A stretch of 64,000 nt of DNA from Actinomadura spongiicola. GTDB lineage: Bacteria; Actinomycetota; Actinomycetes; Streptosporangiales; Streptosporangiaceae. Location of the stretch: NCBI RefSeq assembly GCF_003432485.1, contig NZ_QVNQ01000005.1, positions 124,001-188,000 of the forward strand, in the 5' to 3' direction. The notes under the pieces are model-generated. The model made no database searches. It was not told the DNA's origin and saw only the letters and a program-made list of their open reading frames with translations. Below, in pieces: positions 36,398 through 46,503 of this stretch (the first letter of the stretch is position 1; each line of letters opens with the position of its first letter). The position numbers and the translations under genes were made by a program.

Positions 36398-37317
36398 CGG
36401 GTCTCCTCCGTCCCGGCGCCCGCGCCGTACTCGACGCTGTCGCGGGTCAGCTCCATGAACGCGGCCTCCAGCGAGCCGCGCTTCGGGGTGAGTTCGTGCA
36501 GGACGACGCCCTCGGCGGCGGCGAGTTCCCCGACGCGCGGCGCCTCCATGTGGGTGACGGTGAGCGTCCCGTCCCCGTCGGGGCTGACCTTGGCGCCCTC
36601 GCCGACGAGGACGCCGGTGAGCCGTTCGACGTCCGGGCTGCGGACGATCACCATCTTCTCGGTGCTGCGCTCGATGAACTCCTCGGTGGAGCAGTCGGCG
36701 ATGAGCCTGCCGCGCCCGATGACGATGAGGTGCTCGGCGGTCACGGCCATCTCGTTCATGAGGTGGCTGGACACGAACACGGTCCGCCCTTCGGCGGCGA
36801 GCCGCTGCATGAGCGTCCGGATCCAGACGATGCCCTCGGGGTCGAGGCCGTTGACGGGCTCGTCCAGGATCAGCACGGACGGGTCGCCGAGCAGCGCGGC
36901 GGCGATGCCGAGCCGCTGCCCCATGCCGAGGGAGAAGCCGCCGGCGCGCTTGCGGGCCGCGCCGGTGAGGCCGACGAGCTCGACGACCTCGTCGACGCGC
37001 TTCTTGCCGATGCCCTGCGTCTGCGCCAGGCACAGCAGGTGGTTGTAGGCGCTGCGGCCGGTGTGGACGGCCCGCGCCTCCAGCAGCGCGCCGACGACGC
37101 GCAGCGGCGCGGGCAGCTGACCGTAGTGAACGCCGCAGATGCGCGCGTCGCCGCGGTGCGGCCGGTCGAGGCCGAGCAGCAGCCGCATCGTGGTCGACTT
37201 GCCCGCCCCGTTCGGGCCGAGGAACCCGGTCACCCGCCCGGGAACGACGGTGAAGGACAAATCGTCCACGGCGGTCTTGTCGCCGTAGCGTTTGGTGAGG
37301 TTCTCCGCCTCGATCAT
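36394..37317 (-). CDS. ABC transporter ATPase (bacitracin/drug exporter type)
   Basis: 307 aa from ATG 37317, with AGGA 7 nt upstream; a longer frame to 37362 lacks a site. Walker A GPNGAGKSTTMRLLLGLDR, signature FSLGMGQRLGIAAALLGDP and Walker B VLILDEPVNGLDPEGI are intact, with a C-terminal dimerisation domain. Pairs with the ABC-2 permease; the substrate is unknown. Confidence 0.9.
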   Translation of the reverse strand: MIEAENLTKRYGDKTAVDDLSFTVVPGRVTGFLGPNGAGKSTTMRLLLGLDRPHRGDARICGVHYGQLPAPLRVVGALLEARAVHTGRSAYNHLLCLAQTQGIGKKRVDEVVELVGLTGAARKRAGGFSLGMGQRLGIAAALLGDPSVLILDEPVNGLDPEGIVWIRTLMQRLAAEGRTVFVSSHLMNEMAVTAEHLIVIGRGRLIADCSTEEFIERSTEKMVIVRSPDVERLTGVLVGEGAKVSPDGDGTLTVTHMEAPRVGELAAAEGVVLHELTPKRGSLEAAFMELTRDSVEYGAGAGTEETR

Positions 37318-37519
37318 GCACACATCCTGTGTGTTCGTCGCCGATTCCGTGATCAGGCTCACATTAGCGGCCCGGATACCGCCGCCGGCTCCTCCGTGAA
37401 GCGGATCCGTCTCCGACCTCGGGAGGGTGCCGCGACCGCGTCGGTCATCGCCGCGGCGGAGACGGGGGCAGGGGCCCTCCCGGCGCGGGAGGGCCCCTGC
37501 CCGGGGGCCGGACAGCGCG

Positions 37520-37876
37520 TCAGGCGGCGCCGTCGGCGGCGTTGACGTCCTTGTGGAACCGCTTGTGGACGTAGAGCCTCTCCCCGAGCGTCTCGCACCG
37601 CCACCACAGGCCGCTCGGCGGCCCGATGCGGGTGTCGCGGGGCAGCTCCCGCAGCACCTCGACGACGGGTGTCGTGCGCAGCCGCCCGGACCGGCACACC
37701 AGCACCCGTTGGTCGGTGACGACCACGACCCGGTAGGAGTTGGCGATGATGAGGATCCAGAAGGAGATCAACGCGAAGTACTGGCTGGTCGTCTGGGCGC
37801 CGAACACCGCCTGGATGTTCTCGCCGGGCTTCAGGACGTGGGCCGCGTTGGCGCGCATCTTGTCGCGGATGGCCAC
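37520..37876 (-). CDS. Small membrane-associated PH-like protein
   Basis: 118 aa from GTG 37876. KPGENIQAVFGAQT followed by one or two adjoining hydrophobic segments (about 33-62) and RVVVVTDQRVLVCRSGRL resembles bacterial PH-domain proteins. Function unknown. Downstream of helY beyond a terminator hairpin. Confidence 0.65.
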   Translation of the reverse strand: MAIRDKMRANAAHVLKPGENIQAVFGAQTTSQYFALISFWILIIANSYRVVVVTDQRVLVCRSGRLRTTPVVEVLRELPRDTRIGPPSGLWWRCETLGERLYVHKRFHKDVNAADGAA

Positions 37877-37907
37877 GGTGGGGACCTTTCTCGTGTGACT
37901 CGTGGGC

Positions 37908-37932
37908 GGGCGGGGCCCCCTCGGCCCCGCCC
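37908..37932 (-). terminator. Terminator downstream of helY
   Basis: GGGCGGGGCC and GGCCCCGCCC form a perfect 10-bp stem around a 5-nt loop between helY and the PH-like gene. Confidence 0.65.
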
Positions 37933-38052
37933 CGGCGCCCCCGCCGCCACTGGCTTCCCACGGCCCTCAAAGATTTCGGGCGTCCCGATTGTGGCACCGA
38001 ATCCCAAGGTCGGAGACGTTTTCCCCGGATTGGGACATTACGGTTGCGGTTT

Positions 38053-40821
38053 TCAGGCGACGGACGAGTACGCGACGACACCGCGGCGCATGGCGTCCAT
38101 GGCTCGGCGGGCGGTCTTGCGGACGTGCCCGTTCGGCGGGGACGCGTCGGCGACCTGGCCGAGCAGGTCGAGGAGCTGTTTGACGGCGCGGACGAAGTCC
38201 CCGGCGGTGAGGTCGCCGTCCAGGAGGACCTCGTCGAGGTCGTCGCCCTTCGCCCACCGGTACGCCGTCCACGCGAACCCGAGGTCGGGTTCCCGCAGGA
38301 ACGACACCCTGTTGTCGTGTTCGACGGCGTCCAGTTCCCCCCACAGCCGCACCATCGCGGCGAGGGCGTCCTGCGCGGCCCCGGCGGGAGTGCGGGGCGG
38401 GGCGGCGTCGTCGGGCTGCCGCGACTCGTACACCAGCGCGGACACGCACGCGGCGAGCTCGGCGTGGTCGAGCCTCTCCCACAGGCCGGTGCGGAGGCTC
38501 TCGGCGGTGAGGAGGTCCAGCTCGTTGTAGATCTGCCCGAGGCGGCGGCCCTCCTCGGTGACCGAGTCGCCGTCCAGGTACCCGAGCTGCTGCAGCACGC
38601 CGCACACCCGGTCGAAGGTCCGCGCGATCACCTGGGAACGGCCTTCGACGCGGCGGCGGAGCTGCTCGGTCTCGCGGTCGAGACGGTGGTACCGCTCGGC
38701 CCAGCGGGCGTGCTCCTCACGCTTGTCGCAGCCGTGCACGGGGTGGCCGCGCAGCTCCGCCCGCAACGCCGCGATCTCCGCGTCGTCGGGTGCGGCGGAG
38801 TCGCCGCGGGAACGTTTCCGGGCCCGGACGTCGTCGGGGACCTTCGCGCGCAGCGTCGACGCCAGATCACGGCGGTCCTGCGGGTTCCGGGGGCTGAACG
38901 ACTTCGGGATCCGGATCCGCTCGACCGGTTCGACGGCGCGGGGGAAGTCCTGGATCGACAGCCGCTGCACGGACCGGTTCACCGTCAGCACCAGCGGCGC
39001 GGGCCCGTCGGAGCGGCGCCCCACCCCCGGGTCGAGGACGACGGCGAGGCCGGAACGGCGCCCCGACGGGACGACGATGACGTCCCCGGGCCGCAGATGC
39101 TCCAGTGACCTGGCGGCCTCCGCGCGGCGCGTCCCGGCCCGCTCCCGCGCCACCTCCGCCTCACGGTCGGACAGGCGGCGCCGCATCGCCGCGTACTCCA
39201 TGAAGTCACCGAGATGGCATTCGGCGGCCTTCGCGTACCCGGCGAGGGCCTCCTCGTTCTTGTGGACCTGCCGGGCCAGGCCGACGACGGCCCGGTCGGC
39301 CTGGAACTGCGCGAACGACTCCTCCAGCAGCGTCCGGGCCCGTTCGATGCCGACGGCGCCTACGAGGTTGACCGCCATGTTGTACGACGGCCGGAAACTG
39401 GAGTTCAGCGGGTAGGTGCGGGCACCGGCCAGGCCCGCGACCGACGCGGGTTCCACGTTCGGGCCCCACACCACCACGGCGTGGCCCTCCACGTCGATGC
39501 CGCGGCGCCCCGCCCGCCCGGTGAGCTGCGTGTACTCGCCGGGCGTCAGGTCGACGTGCGCCTCCCCGTTCCACTTGTCGAGCTTCTCGATCACGACGGT
39601 CCGGGCGGGCATGTTGATCCCGAGCGCGAGCGTCTCCGTCGCGAACACCGCCTTGATCACACCGCGGGTGAACAGCTCCTCGACGATCTCCTTGAACGTC
39701 GGCAGCATCCCCGCGTGGTGGGCGGCGACTCCGCGTTCCAGCGCGGCGAGGAAGTCGGCGTACCCGAGGACCCGCAGGTCCTCGTCGGACAGGTCGGCGG
39801 TCCGCAGTTCGGCGTGCGCGCGGATCTCCTCCGCCTCCTCCTTCGACGTCAACCGGATCCCGGCGTGCAGGCACTGCAGCACCGCCGCGTCGCATCCGGC
39901 GCGGCTGAAGATGAACGTGATCGCCGGGAGCAGCCCGGCCCGTTCCAGCCGTTCGATCACGTCGGGCCGGGCGGGCGGCCGGTACCGTTGCGGCCGGGCC
40001 GTGCGCCGCCGCCCGGTGCGGCGACCGGCGTTGACCTTGGCGCGCCGGACCTCCTCCACCGCCATCCGCGTCAGCTGCGGGTTCAGCCGCGCCTGCCGGT
40101 CCGCGCCCTTGCCGGTGTCGACGAACAGGTCGTACAGGCGGGTCCCGACCAGCATGTGCTGGAACAGCGGGACGGGACGGTGCTCGTCCACGATCACCGC
40201 CGTGTCACCGCGGACCGCGTGGAGCCACTCGCCGAACTCCTCGGCGTTGCTGACCGTCGCCGACAGCGCCACGATCCGCACCGAGTCCGGGACGTGGATG
40301 ATGACCTCCTCCCAGACCGCGCCGCGGAACCGGTCGGCGAGGTAGTGCACCTCGTCCATCACGACGAACGCGAGGCCCGCGAGGGTGTGCGACCCCGCGT
40401 ACAGCATGTTCCGCAGCACCTCCGTCGTCATCACCACGACGGGCGCCTCCCCGTTGACGCTGTTGTCACCGGTGAGCAGCCCCACCTTGTCCGGCCCGTA
40501 ACGGCGGACGAGGTCGGCGTACTTCTGGTTCGACAGCGCCTTGATCGGCGTGGTGTAGAAGCATTTCCCGCCGCCGGTGAGGGCGAGGTGCACGGCGAAC
40601 TCCCCCACCACCGTCTTCCCGGATCCGGTGGGCGCGGCGACGAGCACGCCGCTGCCGTCCTCCAACGCCTGACACGCCTCGATCTGGAACGCGTCCAGAT
40701 CGAAGTCGTACAGGGTGCGGAAGTCCAGCAGCGCCGGGCCGTTCCCGGCGGTGCGCCGCCGGTAGTCGGCGTACCGCTGTGCCGGGGTCTGCGCGGCCTG
40801 CGCGGTGTCGGGGGTGGTCAT
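38053..40821 (-). CDS. helY: SKI2/Mtr4-like DEVH helicase
   Basis: 922 aa from ATG 40821. Walker A VAAPTGSGKT, DEVH box VMDEVHYLA, SATVSN and the helicase C motif QLTGRAGRRGID are intact; a long C-terminal DSHCT-like domain follows (about 730-920). Probably an RNA helicase; homologs sit beside tatAC and pafBC in mycobacteria and streptomycetes, and the same order appears here. A minus-strand TAGGCT at 40829-40834 ends 7 nt before the ATG, so the mRNA is probably leaderless. Confidence 0.92.
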   Translation of the reverse strand: MTTPDTAQAAQTPAQRYADYRRRTAGNGPALLDFRTLYDFDLDAFQIEACQALEDGSGVLVAAPTGSGKTVVGEFAVHLALTGGGKCFYTTPIKALSNQKYADLVRRYGPDKVGLLTGDNSVNGEAPVVVMTTEVLRNMLYAGSHTLAGLAFVVMDEVHYLADRFRGAVWEEVIIHVPDSVRIVALSATVSNAEEFGEWLHAVRGDTAVIVDEHRPVPLFQHMLVGTRLYDLFVDTGKGADRQARLNPQLTRMAVEEVRRAKVNAGRRTGRRRTARPQRYRPPARPDVIERLERAGLLPAITFIFSRAGCDAAVLQCLHAGIRLTSKEEAEEIRAHAELRTADLSDEDLRVLGYADFLAALERGVAAHHAGMLPTFKEIVEELFTRGVIKAVFATETLALGINMPARTVVIEKLDKWNGEAHVDLTPGEYTQLTGRAGRRGIDVEGHAVVVWGPNVEPASVAGLAGARTYPLNSSFRPSYNMAVNLVGAVGIERARTLLEESFAQFQADRAVVGLARQVHKNEEALAGYAKAAECHLGDFMEYAAMRRRLSDREAEVARERAGTRRAEAARSLEHLRPGDVIVVPSGRRSGLAVVLDPGVGRRSDGPAPLVLTVNRSVQRLSIQDFPRAVEPVERIRIPKSFSPRNPQDRRDLASTLRAKVPDDVRARKRSRGDSAAPDDAEIAALRAELRGHPVHGCDKREEHARWAERYHRLDRETEQLRRRVEGRSQVIARTFDRVCGVLQQLGYLDGDSVTEEGRRLGQIYNELDLLTAESLRTGLWERLDHAELAACVSALVYESRQPDDAAPPRTPAGAAQDALAAMVRLWGELDAVEHDNRVSFLREPDLGFAWTAYRWAKGDDLDEVLLDGDLTAGDFVRAVKQLLDLLGQVADASPPNGHVRKTARRAMDAMRRGVVAYSSVA

Positions 40822-40952
40822 GCCTTCGAGCCTACGGTTTCGACCGGCCCGATTCCCAATCCGGGGACGATCCCGCCGCACGCGCCGCGCCCGGGGCCCG
40901 GGGCCGCCCGCGTTCAGACCGCCCGCTCAGACGGCCCGCTCAGACGACGGGA

Positions 40953-41822
40953 TCAGACGGCCCGGTCGCCCTTCTCCAGCGCGGCGTCGACGGCGTCGAG
41001 GTTCAGGGGGGACGCCTCGTCGTCGGACAGGTCCGCGTACGGGTCGGGTTCGCGGGCCCTGCGCCGGTCGTGGAAGTACGCGATCACCTCGGCGATCTCG
41101 AACAGCACGATCGTCGGCAACGCCAGCGCCAGCATCGTGAACGGGTCCTGGCTGGGGGTCGCGACCGCCGCGAACACGAACACCCCGAAGATCAGCAGCC
41201 GCCGCGACTTGCGGATCCGCGCGTGGGTGAGGATCCCGACGACGTTCAGCATGACCACGAACAGCGGCAGCTCGAACGTCAACCCGAAGATGAACAGCAT
41301 CGCCTGCGCGTAGCTGAGGTAGTCCTTCACGCCGATGAGCACGGTCGTGTCGCCCGGCGCGAGCCCGATGAGGATCTCCAGGCCCTTGTCCATCGTCAGG
41401 TACGCCAGGGCGGCGCCGAGGAGGAACAGCGGCACCGCGGCCGCCATGAACGTGTACGTCCAGCGGCGTTCCTTGTTGTACAGGCCGGGCGCGACGAACG
41501 CCCAGATCTGGTACAGCCACACCGGGGACGACAGCACCGCCCCCACCATCAACGCGACCTTCAGGTGGACGAAGAACCCTTCGAAGATCCCATGGACCAC
41601 CAGGTCGCACTTGTTGTTCAGGCAGTGCTCGGTCGGGAGCCGCGTGTACGGCTGCGTCATGAACTCCCAGACCGGGGTGAAGACGATCCATCCGACGATC
41701 GCGCCGAGCACGAGGCCCAGGATCGCCTTGATCAACCGGGATCGCAGCTCCCGGAGATGCTCCATGAGGGGCATGCGGCCGTCGGGGGCGGCGGCGCTCC
41801 TGCTCAGCTTCATCGTGGGCAT
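40953..41822 (-). CDS. tatC: Twin-arginine translocase subunit TatC
   Basis: 289 aa, six membrane helices. MPLMEHLRELRSRLI at the N-terminus and YNKERRWTYTF in the loop are TatC signatures, including the conserved Glu in the HLRELR region that recognises the RR signal peptide. A hydrophilic 40-residue tail is rich in acidic residues. Follows tatA by 42 bp. Confidence 0.95.
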   Translation of the reverse strand: MPTMKLSRSAAAPDGRMPLMEHLRELRSRLIKAILGLVLGAIVGWIVFTPVWEFMTQPYTRLPTEHCLNNKCDLVVHGIFEGFFVHLKVALMVGAVLSSPVWLYQIWAFVAPGLYNKERRWTYTFMAAAVPLFLLGAALAYLTMDKGLEILIGLAPGDTTVLIGVKDYLSYAQAMLFIFGLTFELPLFVVMLNVVGILTHARIRKSRRLLIFGVFVFAAVATPSQDPFTMLALALPTIVLFEIAEVIAYFHDRRRAREPDPYADLSDDEASPLNLDAVDAALEKGDRAV

Positions 41823-41864
41823 TCAGGTTCGGGGGTGGGTGTCGGTCGGCGTCGCGGGCGCCGG

Positions 41865-42185
41865 TCAGCCGCTCTTGCGGACCTGACCGGGGTCCGACAC
41901 CGGCACGCCCTGGATCGGCTCACCGGCCCCGAGCGCGCCGCGGGGCCGCGCGGCACCGCCGTCACCGGCCTCGTCCCGCGCGTTCTTCTCCGCCGCGCCC
42001 GCCTGCGCCGACTTGGCCGTCTGCGCGTCGTCGTCATCGTCGTCGCGCAGGCCCTTGGTCTCGGCCTTCAGGATCCGCGCCGACTTGCCCAGTGACCGGG
42101 CCAGCGTCGGGAGCTTCGCCGATCCGAACAGCAGCAACACGACTGCCAGGATGATCAGAATCTCGGTCGTGCCAAGTCCAGCCAT
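41865..42185 (-). CDS. tatA: Twin-arginine translocase subunit TatA
   Basis: 106 aa. One N-terminal helix EILIILAVVLLLFGSAKLP, then the amphipathic helix LARSLGKSARILKAETKG and a DDDDDD-rich, disordered tail. Forms the translocation pore with TatC for folded proteins. Ribosome site GAGGA before ATG 42185. Confidence 0.95.
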   Translation of the reverse strand: MAGLGTTEILIILAVVLLLFGSAKLPTLARSLGKSARILKAETKGLRDDDDDDAQTAKSAQAGAAEKNARDEAGDGGAARPRGALGAGEPIQGVPVSDPGQVRKSG

Positions 42186-42229
42186 GACAATCCTCTTCAG
42201 CAGGGGTCCTCAATCGAGGACGCGAGGTT

Positions 42230-42451
42230 TCATGCCGATCGTACGCCGTCCCCGCGCGGTTGTGACGTGTGCGCGTACTCCGGATCGGAGAGTTCACGGG
42301 CCAGCGCCGACTGTTTCGTCACCAGCCGCCGCCTCGCACGCTCGAGTTCATGGCCGAAACGCCGTACTCCCAGCCACACTCGGAACGCGCAGAAGGCGAT
42401 CACGGCCAGGCCGATCGAGCCCGCCGCCACCGACATCGCAACCCACGCCAC
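42230..42451 (-). CDS. Small membrane protein between pafC and tatA
   Basis: 73 aa from GTG 42451 (or 68 from ATG 42436). One transmembrane helix (VAAGSIGLAVIAFCAFRVWL) then a basic amphipathic helix FGHELERARRRLVTKQ. Small proteins of this shape commonly occupy this slot in actinomycete pafBC-tat loci. Function unknown. Confidence 0.6.
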   Translation of the reverse strand: MAWVAMSVAAGSIGLAVIAFCAFRVWLGVRRFGHELERARRRLVTKQSALARELSDPEYAHTSQPRGDGVRSA

Positions 42452-42579
42452 GCCGCCACCGTAGCCGATCCGCTCCGGACCCGCGCGGCGGCCCTCACCC
42501 GCCGGGCGACGTCCCAGGCAGCGGGCCTGGCGACGGGCCGGGCGGGGCAACGGGCGGGGCGGGGGCCGGGCCCGGCCGG

Positions 42580-43563
42580 TCAGGTCATGCCGTAGCTGGC
42601 CAGCGCCCGCGCGGCATCCTCCCGGATCTCGGACGCGAGCCGTTCGGGCGCCACGACCCGGCCCTGCCCGCCGAGCCGCAACGCCAGGCCCCGCACCCAC
42701 CGCGTGTCCGGGGTCCGCAGCACCACCCGCAGCCGCCCCTCCCCGATCTCCTCCACCGATTCGCACGGGTAGTAGTCGGCGACCCACCGGCCCCGCGGCG
42801 TCAGCTCCAACGTCACCGCCTCGTCGTGCGGCGACGGGCGGAACAGGCCCGCGTCCACGTCGATCGGCTCCGCGCCGTCGGGCACCTCCGCCGCCACGTC
42901 CAGCACCGACAGGTCCGCGATCCGGTCCAGCTTGAACAGCCGCACCGCCTCCGCCCGCCGGCACCATCCCTCCAGGTAGGTGTTGCCGTCCACGACCAGC
43001 AGCCGCATCGGGTCGACGTCCCGGTCGGTGTTCTCGTCCCGCGCCGGAACGTAGTACGTCAGGTGCACGCGGCGGCCCCGCGCGATCGCCTCCCGCAGCA
43101 GGCCGACGCCGCCGCCCTCCGGGTCGGTGGACCCGGGGTGCACGTCGACCTCCACCGCGACCTTGCTGGACACGGCCGCCGCCGTCCCCGCGGCCCCCTC
43201 CAGCTTCGCGATCACCCGGCTGAGCGCGTCCCGGTCGTCCAGGCCGGGGATCTCGGCCAGCATCCGCAACGCCACCAGCAGCGCGGACGCCTCGTCCACC
43301 TTCAGCCGCAGCGGACGCGCGATCGACTCCGCCTCCGCCACCGTGATCTCCCCGCCCTCGTACGACAGGTCGATCGGGCAGTACGGGTCGGGGCCGCGCA
43401 GCTCCACGCACCACAACAGGTTCAGGTCGTCGATCAGCTGCTTCTGCGTCACCCCGAACGCGGCGGCGGCCTCCTCGAGCGCCACCGAGTCACGGCTCAC
43501 CACGTACGGGACGAGCGCCAGCAGCCGCGCCAGCCGGTGCGTGGAGGTGGCCGGGGCGCTCAT
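42580..43563 (-). CDS. pafC: Proteasome accessory factor PafC
   Basis: 327 aa. N-terminal HTH (about 8-60) and a WYL domain with LTYYVPARDENTDRDVDPMR and a WCX extension. With PafB it forms the heterodimeric activator of the LexA-independent DNA damage response. Overlaps pafB by 4 bp (ATGA). Despite the name it acts in transcription, not proteolysis. Confidence 0.92.
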   Translation of the reverse strand: MSAPATSTHRLARLLALVPYVVSRDSVALEEAAAAFGVTQKQLIDDLNLLWCVELRGPDPYCPIDLSYEGGEITVAEAESIARPLRLKVDEASALLVALRMLAEIPGLDDRDALSRVIAKLEGAAGTAAAVSSKVAVEVDVHPGSTDPEGGGVGLLREAIARGRRVHLTYYVPARDENTDRDVDPMRLLVVDGNTYLEGWCRRAEAVRLFKLDRIADLSVLDVAAEVPDGAEPIDVDAGLFRPSPHDEAVTLELTPRGRWVADYYPCESVEEIGEGRLRVVLRTPDTRWVRGLALRLGGQGRVVAPERLASEIREDAARALASYGMT

Positions 43564-44585
43564 CGCCCGCTCACCGCCTCCGGCGCGGCCCCCTGCGCGG
43601 CGCCGTGCGCCGTGCGGGGGGTGTCGGCGGCCAGCACCGACTTCAACTGGTGGATGACGGCCTCCCGAAGATCCGGCGGGTCCAGGACGACGACGTCGTC
43701 GGCGAACCTCGCCAGGTAGGGGGCGAACCGCTCCGCGTCACGGAACGTCAGGGTCGCCTCGTCCCAGGCCCCGTCCTCCACGGGCCGCACGTCGCGCGCC
43801 CACCGCCGCGGGCCCTGCGCCGCACCGGCCCGCAACCGCACCGTCGCCGGCCGCGGCTCGCTCACCGGATCGCCCCAGTCGAACGCGATGCGCCGCACGT
43901 CCACACCCTCGGGCACGGTGACCGACCCGGCGGGCCCGATCGTCTTCACGTCCCCGACGATCCGGCTCAGCCGGAACACCCGCTGCTCGTCGCGGTCACG
44001 GTCGAACCCGACCACGTACCAGCGGCCCCGCCGCGACACCACGCCCCACGGGTCCAGGTGCCGCCGCGCCACCGACGTCCGCCCGATCCCCTGGTAGTCG
44101 AACGCGACCGGCCGGCCGTCGCGGACCGCCTCCCACAGCGCCGGGAACGCCGGTTCGCCCGTGCTGACCCTGGGCTCGATCCCGACCCCGTTCGGCACGT
44201 CCGTCTCCACGCCCGCGGCCCGCAGCTTCAGCAACGCCCCGGACGCCGCCTCGGCCATGCTCGCCCGCCGCCACACCCGCGCGGCCAGGCCGAGCACGGC
44301 CGCCTCGTCGGGTGTCAGGTGGATGTCGGGCAGCTCGTACGCCTGCGGCGGGATCCGGTACCCGATCTCCTCACCGCCGCCGCCCTGCTGGTCACTCCCC
44401 ACCTCCAGCGGGACGCCGAGCTCACGCAGCTCTTCCTTGTCCCGCTCGAACATCCGCTTGAACGCCTCGTCGGAGTCGGGGTAGCCCGGCACCGCCCGGC
44501 GGATCTGCTCGGCCGTGAGGTACCGCCGCGTGGCGAGCAGGCAGACGACCAGGTTCAACAGTCGCTCGGTCTTGCGCCGTGACAT
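43560..44585 (-). CDS. pafB: Proteasome accessory factor PafB
   Basis: 341 aa from ATG 44585. MSRRKTERLLNLVVCLLATR and the wHTH are characteristic; the WYL domain contains PVAFDYQGIGRTSVARRHLD. The WYL pocket senses the DNA-damage signal (single-stranded DNA in homologs). First gene of the pafB-pafC-small membrane protein-tatA-tatC run. Confidence 0.92.
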   Translation of the reverse strand: MSRRKTERLLNLVVCLLATRRYLTAEQIRRAVPGYPDSDEAFKRMFERDKEELRELGVPLEVGSDQQGGGGEEIGYRIPPQAYELPDIHLTPDEAAVLGLAARVWRRASMAEAASGALLKLRAAGVETDVPNGVGIEPRVSTGEPAFPALWEAVRDGRPVAFDYQGIGRTSVARRHLDPWGVVSRRGRWYVVGFDRDRDEQRVFRLSRIVGDVKTIGPAGSVTVPEGVDVRRIAFDWGDPVSEPRPATVRLRAGAAQGPRRWARDVRPVEDGAWDEATLTFRDAERFAPYLARFADDVVVLDPPDLREAVIHQLKSVLAADTPRTAHGAAQGAAPEAVSGR

Positions 44586-44821
44586 GTGACCCCCTTCCCC
44601 GCACGACACGCTACCGGACCTGGCTCCCTCCACAGCAGGAGATCGCCGACTTGCCGGGCATCGCCTCGACTTTCCCCTCTGTCACTCCGATGTCACCCCG
44701 ATGTCACTCCGACCGGGGACGACGACGACCCGGGGACGCGCCGCTCACTTCTGCCGCCTCCCGGCTCACGGCCGGCCACGACCGGCTGTGCCCGCGTCCC
44801 CGCTGCACTACGTTGTCCGGT

Positions 44822-45904
44822 GTGATCCGATGGCGCAGAGGCACGGTCGAGGAAGTCCGCCGAGAATGGCCCGGGGCGGTCGAACTGGCCGTCTCGATCG
44901 ACGGCGACGGCACCTGCCGCGCCCTGGCCTACCCCGCCCTGGTGGGACGCCCCGAGGCGGGAGACACCGTCCTGCTCAACACCACCGCCCTGGCGATGGG
45001 CCTCGGCACCGGCGGATACGCCATGGTCGTCGCGATCCCCGACCGGCTCCCGCCCGACCCGTCCGGCCCCGGCCACCTCGTCAAGGCCCGCTACACGCCG
45101 TTGCAGGCCACCGTCCTCGGCGCCGACGAGCAGGACTCCCCCCACCACGGCGTCCTCCGCGACGCCGACAGCGTGGACGGCATGCCCGTCGTCGTCGCCG
45201 ACCTGCACTCCGCGCTACCGCCGATCCTCGCCGCGCTCCTTGCCGAACGACCGTCCACGCGCGTCGTGTACGTCATGCCGGACGGCGGGGCGTTGCCGTC
45301 CTGGTTCTCCATGTCGATCGCCCGTCTCAGGGACGCGGGTGCCCTCGCCGCCACCGTCACCGTCGGGCAGGCGTTCGGCGGCGACCTCGAGACCGTCACC
45401 GTCCACACCGGGCTCCTCGCCGCCCGGCTCGTCCTGAACGCCGACGTCGCCGTCGTCGCCCAGGGCCCCGGGAACCTCGGCACGGGCACCCGGTGGGGGT
45501 TCTCGGGCGTCACGGCGGGCGAGGCCCTCAACGCCGCGTCGGTGCTCGGCGGACGACCCGTCGGGACCCTGCGCGTCAGCCAGGGCGACGGACGCGAACG
45601 CCACCTCGGCGTCTCCCACCACTCCCTCACCGCCTACGGACGCGTCGCCCTCGCCGCCGCCGACATCCCCGTCCCCGAACTCGGCGGCGAGTTCGGCGCC
45701 CGCGTCGCCGCCGGCGCCGCACCGCTCGGCGACCGGCACCGGCTCGTCCCCGTCGCCGTCGACGGCCTGCGGGACGTCCTCGGCGCCGCGGAGAAGGACT
45801 GGGGCGTCCGGCTGTCCACCATGGGCCGCCGCCTCGACGAGGACCTCGCCTACTTCCTCACCGCCGCGGCCGCGGGCCGCCACACCGCCGCCCTCCTCGC
45901 CTGA
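44822..45904 (+). CDS. DUF3866 protein
   Basis: 360 aa from GTG 44822. The whole length matches DUF3866: IRWRRGTVEEVRREWPGAVE at the start, GNLGTGTRWGFSGVTAGEAL and LGVSHHSLTAYGRVALAAAD later. Function unknown, but the gene frequently accompanies proteasome/pafBC loci in actinobacteria. TACGTT at 44809-44814 ends 7 nt upstream of the GTG, suggesting a leaderless transcript. Divergent from pafB. Confidence 0.85.
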   Translation: MIRWRRGTVEEVRREWPGAVELAVSIDGDGTCRALAYPALVGRPEAGDTVLLNTTALAMGLGTGGYAMVVAIPDRLPPDPSGPGHLVKARYTPLQATVLGADEQDSPHHGVLRDADSVDGMPVVVADLHSALPPILAALLAERPSTRVVYVMPDGGALPSWFSMSIARLRDAGALAATVTVGQAFGGDLETVTVHTGLLAARLVLNADVAVVAQGPGNLGTGTRWGFSGVTAGEALNAASVLGGRPVGTLRVSQGDGRERHLGVSHHSLTAYGRVALAAADIPVPELGGEFGARVAAGAAPLGDRHRLVPVAVDGLRDVLGAAEKDWGVRLSTMGRRLDEDLAYFLTAAAAGRHTAALLA

Positions 45905-45982
45905 CCCCCGCACCGCGCCACGGCACCCCCGGCCCGCGCTCGGGCGCCCCGGGACCGCGCCCGAGCGTCCCCCGGACCGCGC

Positions 45983-46471
45983 TCACCCGGCCGGGCGGCC
46001 CGCGGCCGCCTCCTCGGCGGTGTAGGACGCGTTGAACGTGAACGCCTGGGGCGTCGGACCGTGCTCGCGGACCGTCCGCAGCCGCTCCATCGCCTCCTCC
46101 ACCGTCGGGACGTGCCCCGCGGGAATCCACCACAGCACCAGATGCGCCTCCGCGTGCCGCCGGAACCACTCCCGGCGCCGCCGCATCACCTCCAGGTGGC
46201 CGCTGCGGTAGGCGAAGTCCCACAGCGCCTCGACCGACTCCCACACCGAGAAGTTGATGATCACGTCGGCGCCGGCGGGACGCAGCCGGGTCGCGTCCGG
46301 CATGCCCTCCTCCACCAGCCGCCACACGAACCCGGGCGCGGCGTCGGCGAGCGCGTTGACCGGGTCGAGCAGCTCGACGAAGCCCGCCAGGCGCGGGTCG
46401 TCCAGCGGACGGTGCAGCGTCGCGACGTTGAACTGGGCCAGATGGTGCCGGGCGGCGTCGTGAGCGGTCAT
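45983..46471 (-). CDS. DUF3291 (monooxygenase-like) protein
   Basis: 162 aa from ATG 46471 with GGAG 8 nt upstream. LAQFNVATLHRPLDDPRLAG and NFSVWESVEALWDFAY are characteristic of DUF3291, a dimeric alpha/beta barrel fold related to ABM-type monooxygenases and heme-degrading enzymes. The substrate is unknown. It lies 32 bp after the SufR-like regulator and is probably cotranscribed. Confidence 0.8.
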   Translation of the reverse strand: MTAHDAARHHLAQFNVATLHRPLDDPRLAGFVELLDPVNALADAAPGFVWRLVEEGMPDATRLRPAGADVIINFSVWESVEALWDFAYRSGHLEVMRRRREWFRRHAEAHLVLWWIPAGHVPTVEEAMERLRTVREHGPTPQAFTFNASYTAEEAAAGRPAG

Positions 46472-46503
46472 GGAGATCACTCCACCACGCCGCCTCTTCT
46501 ATG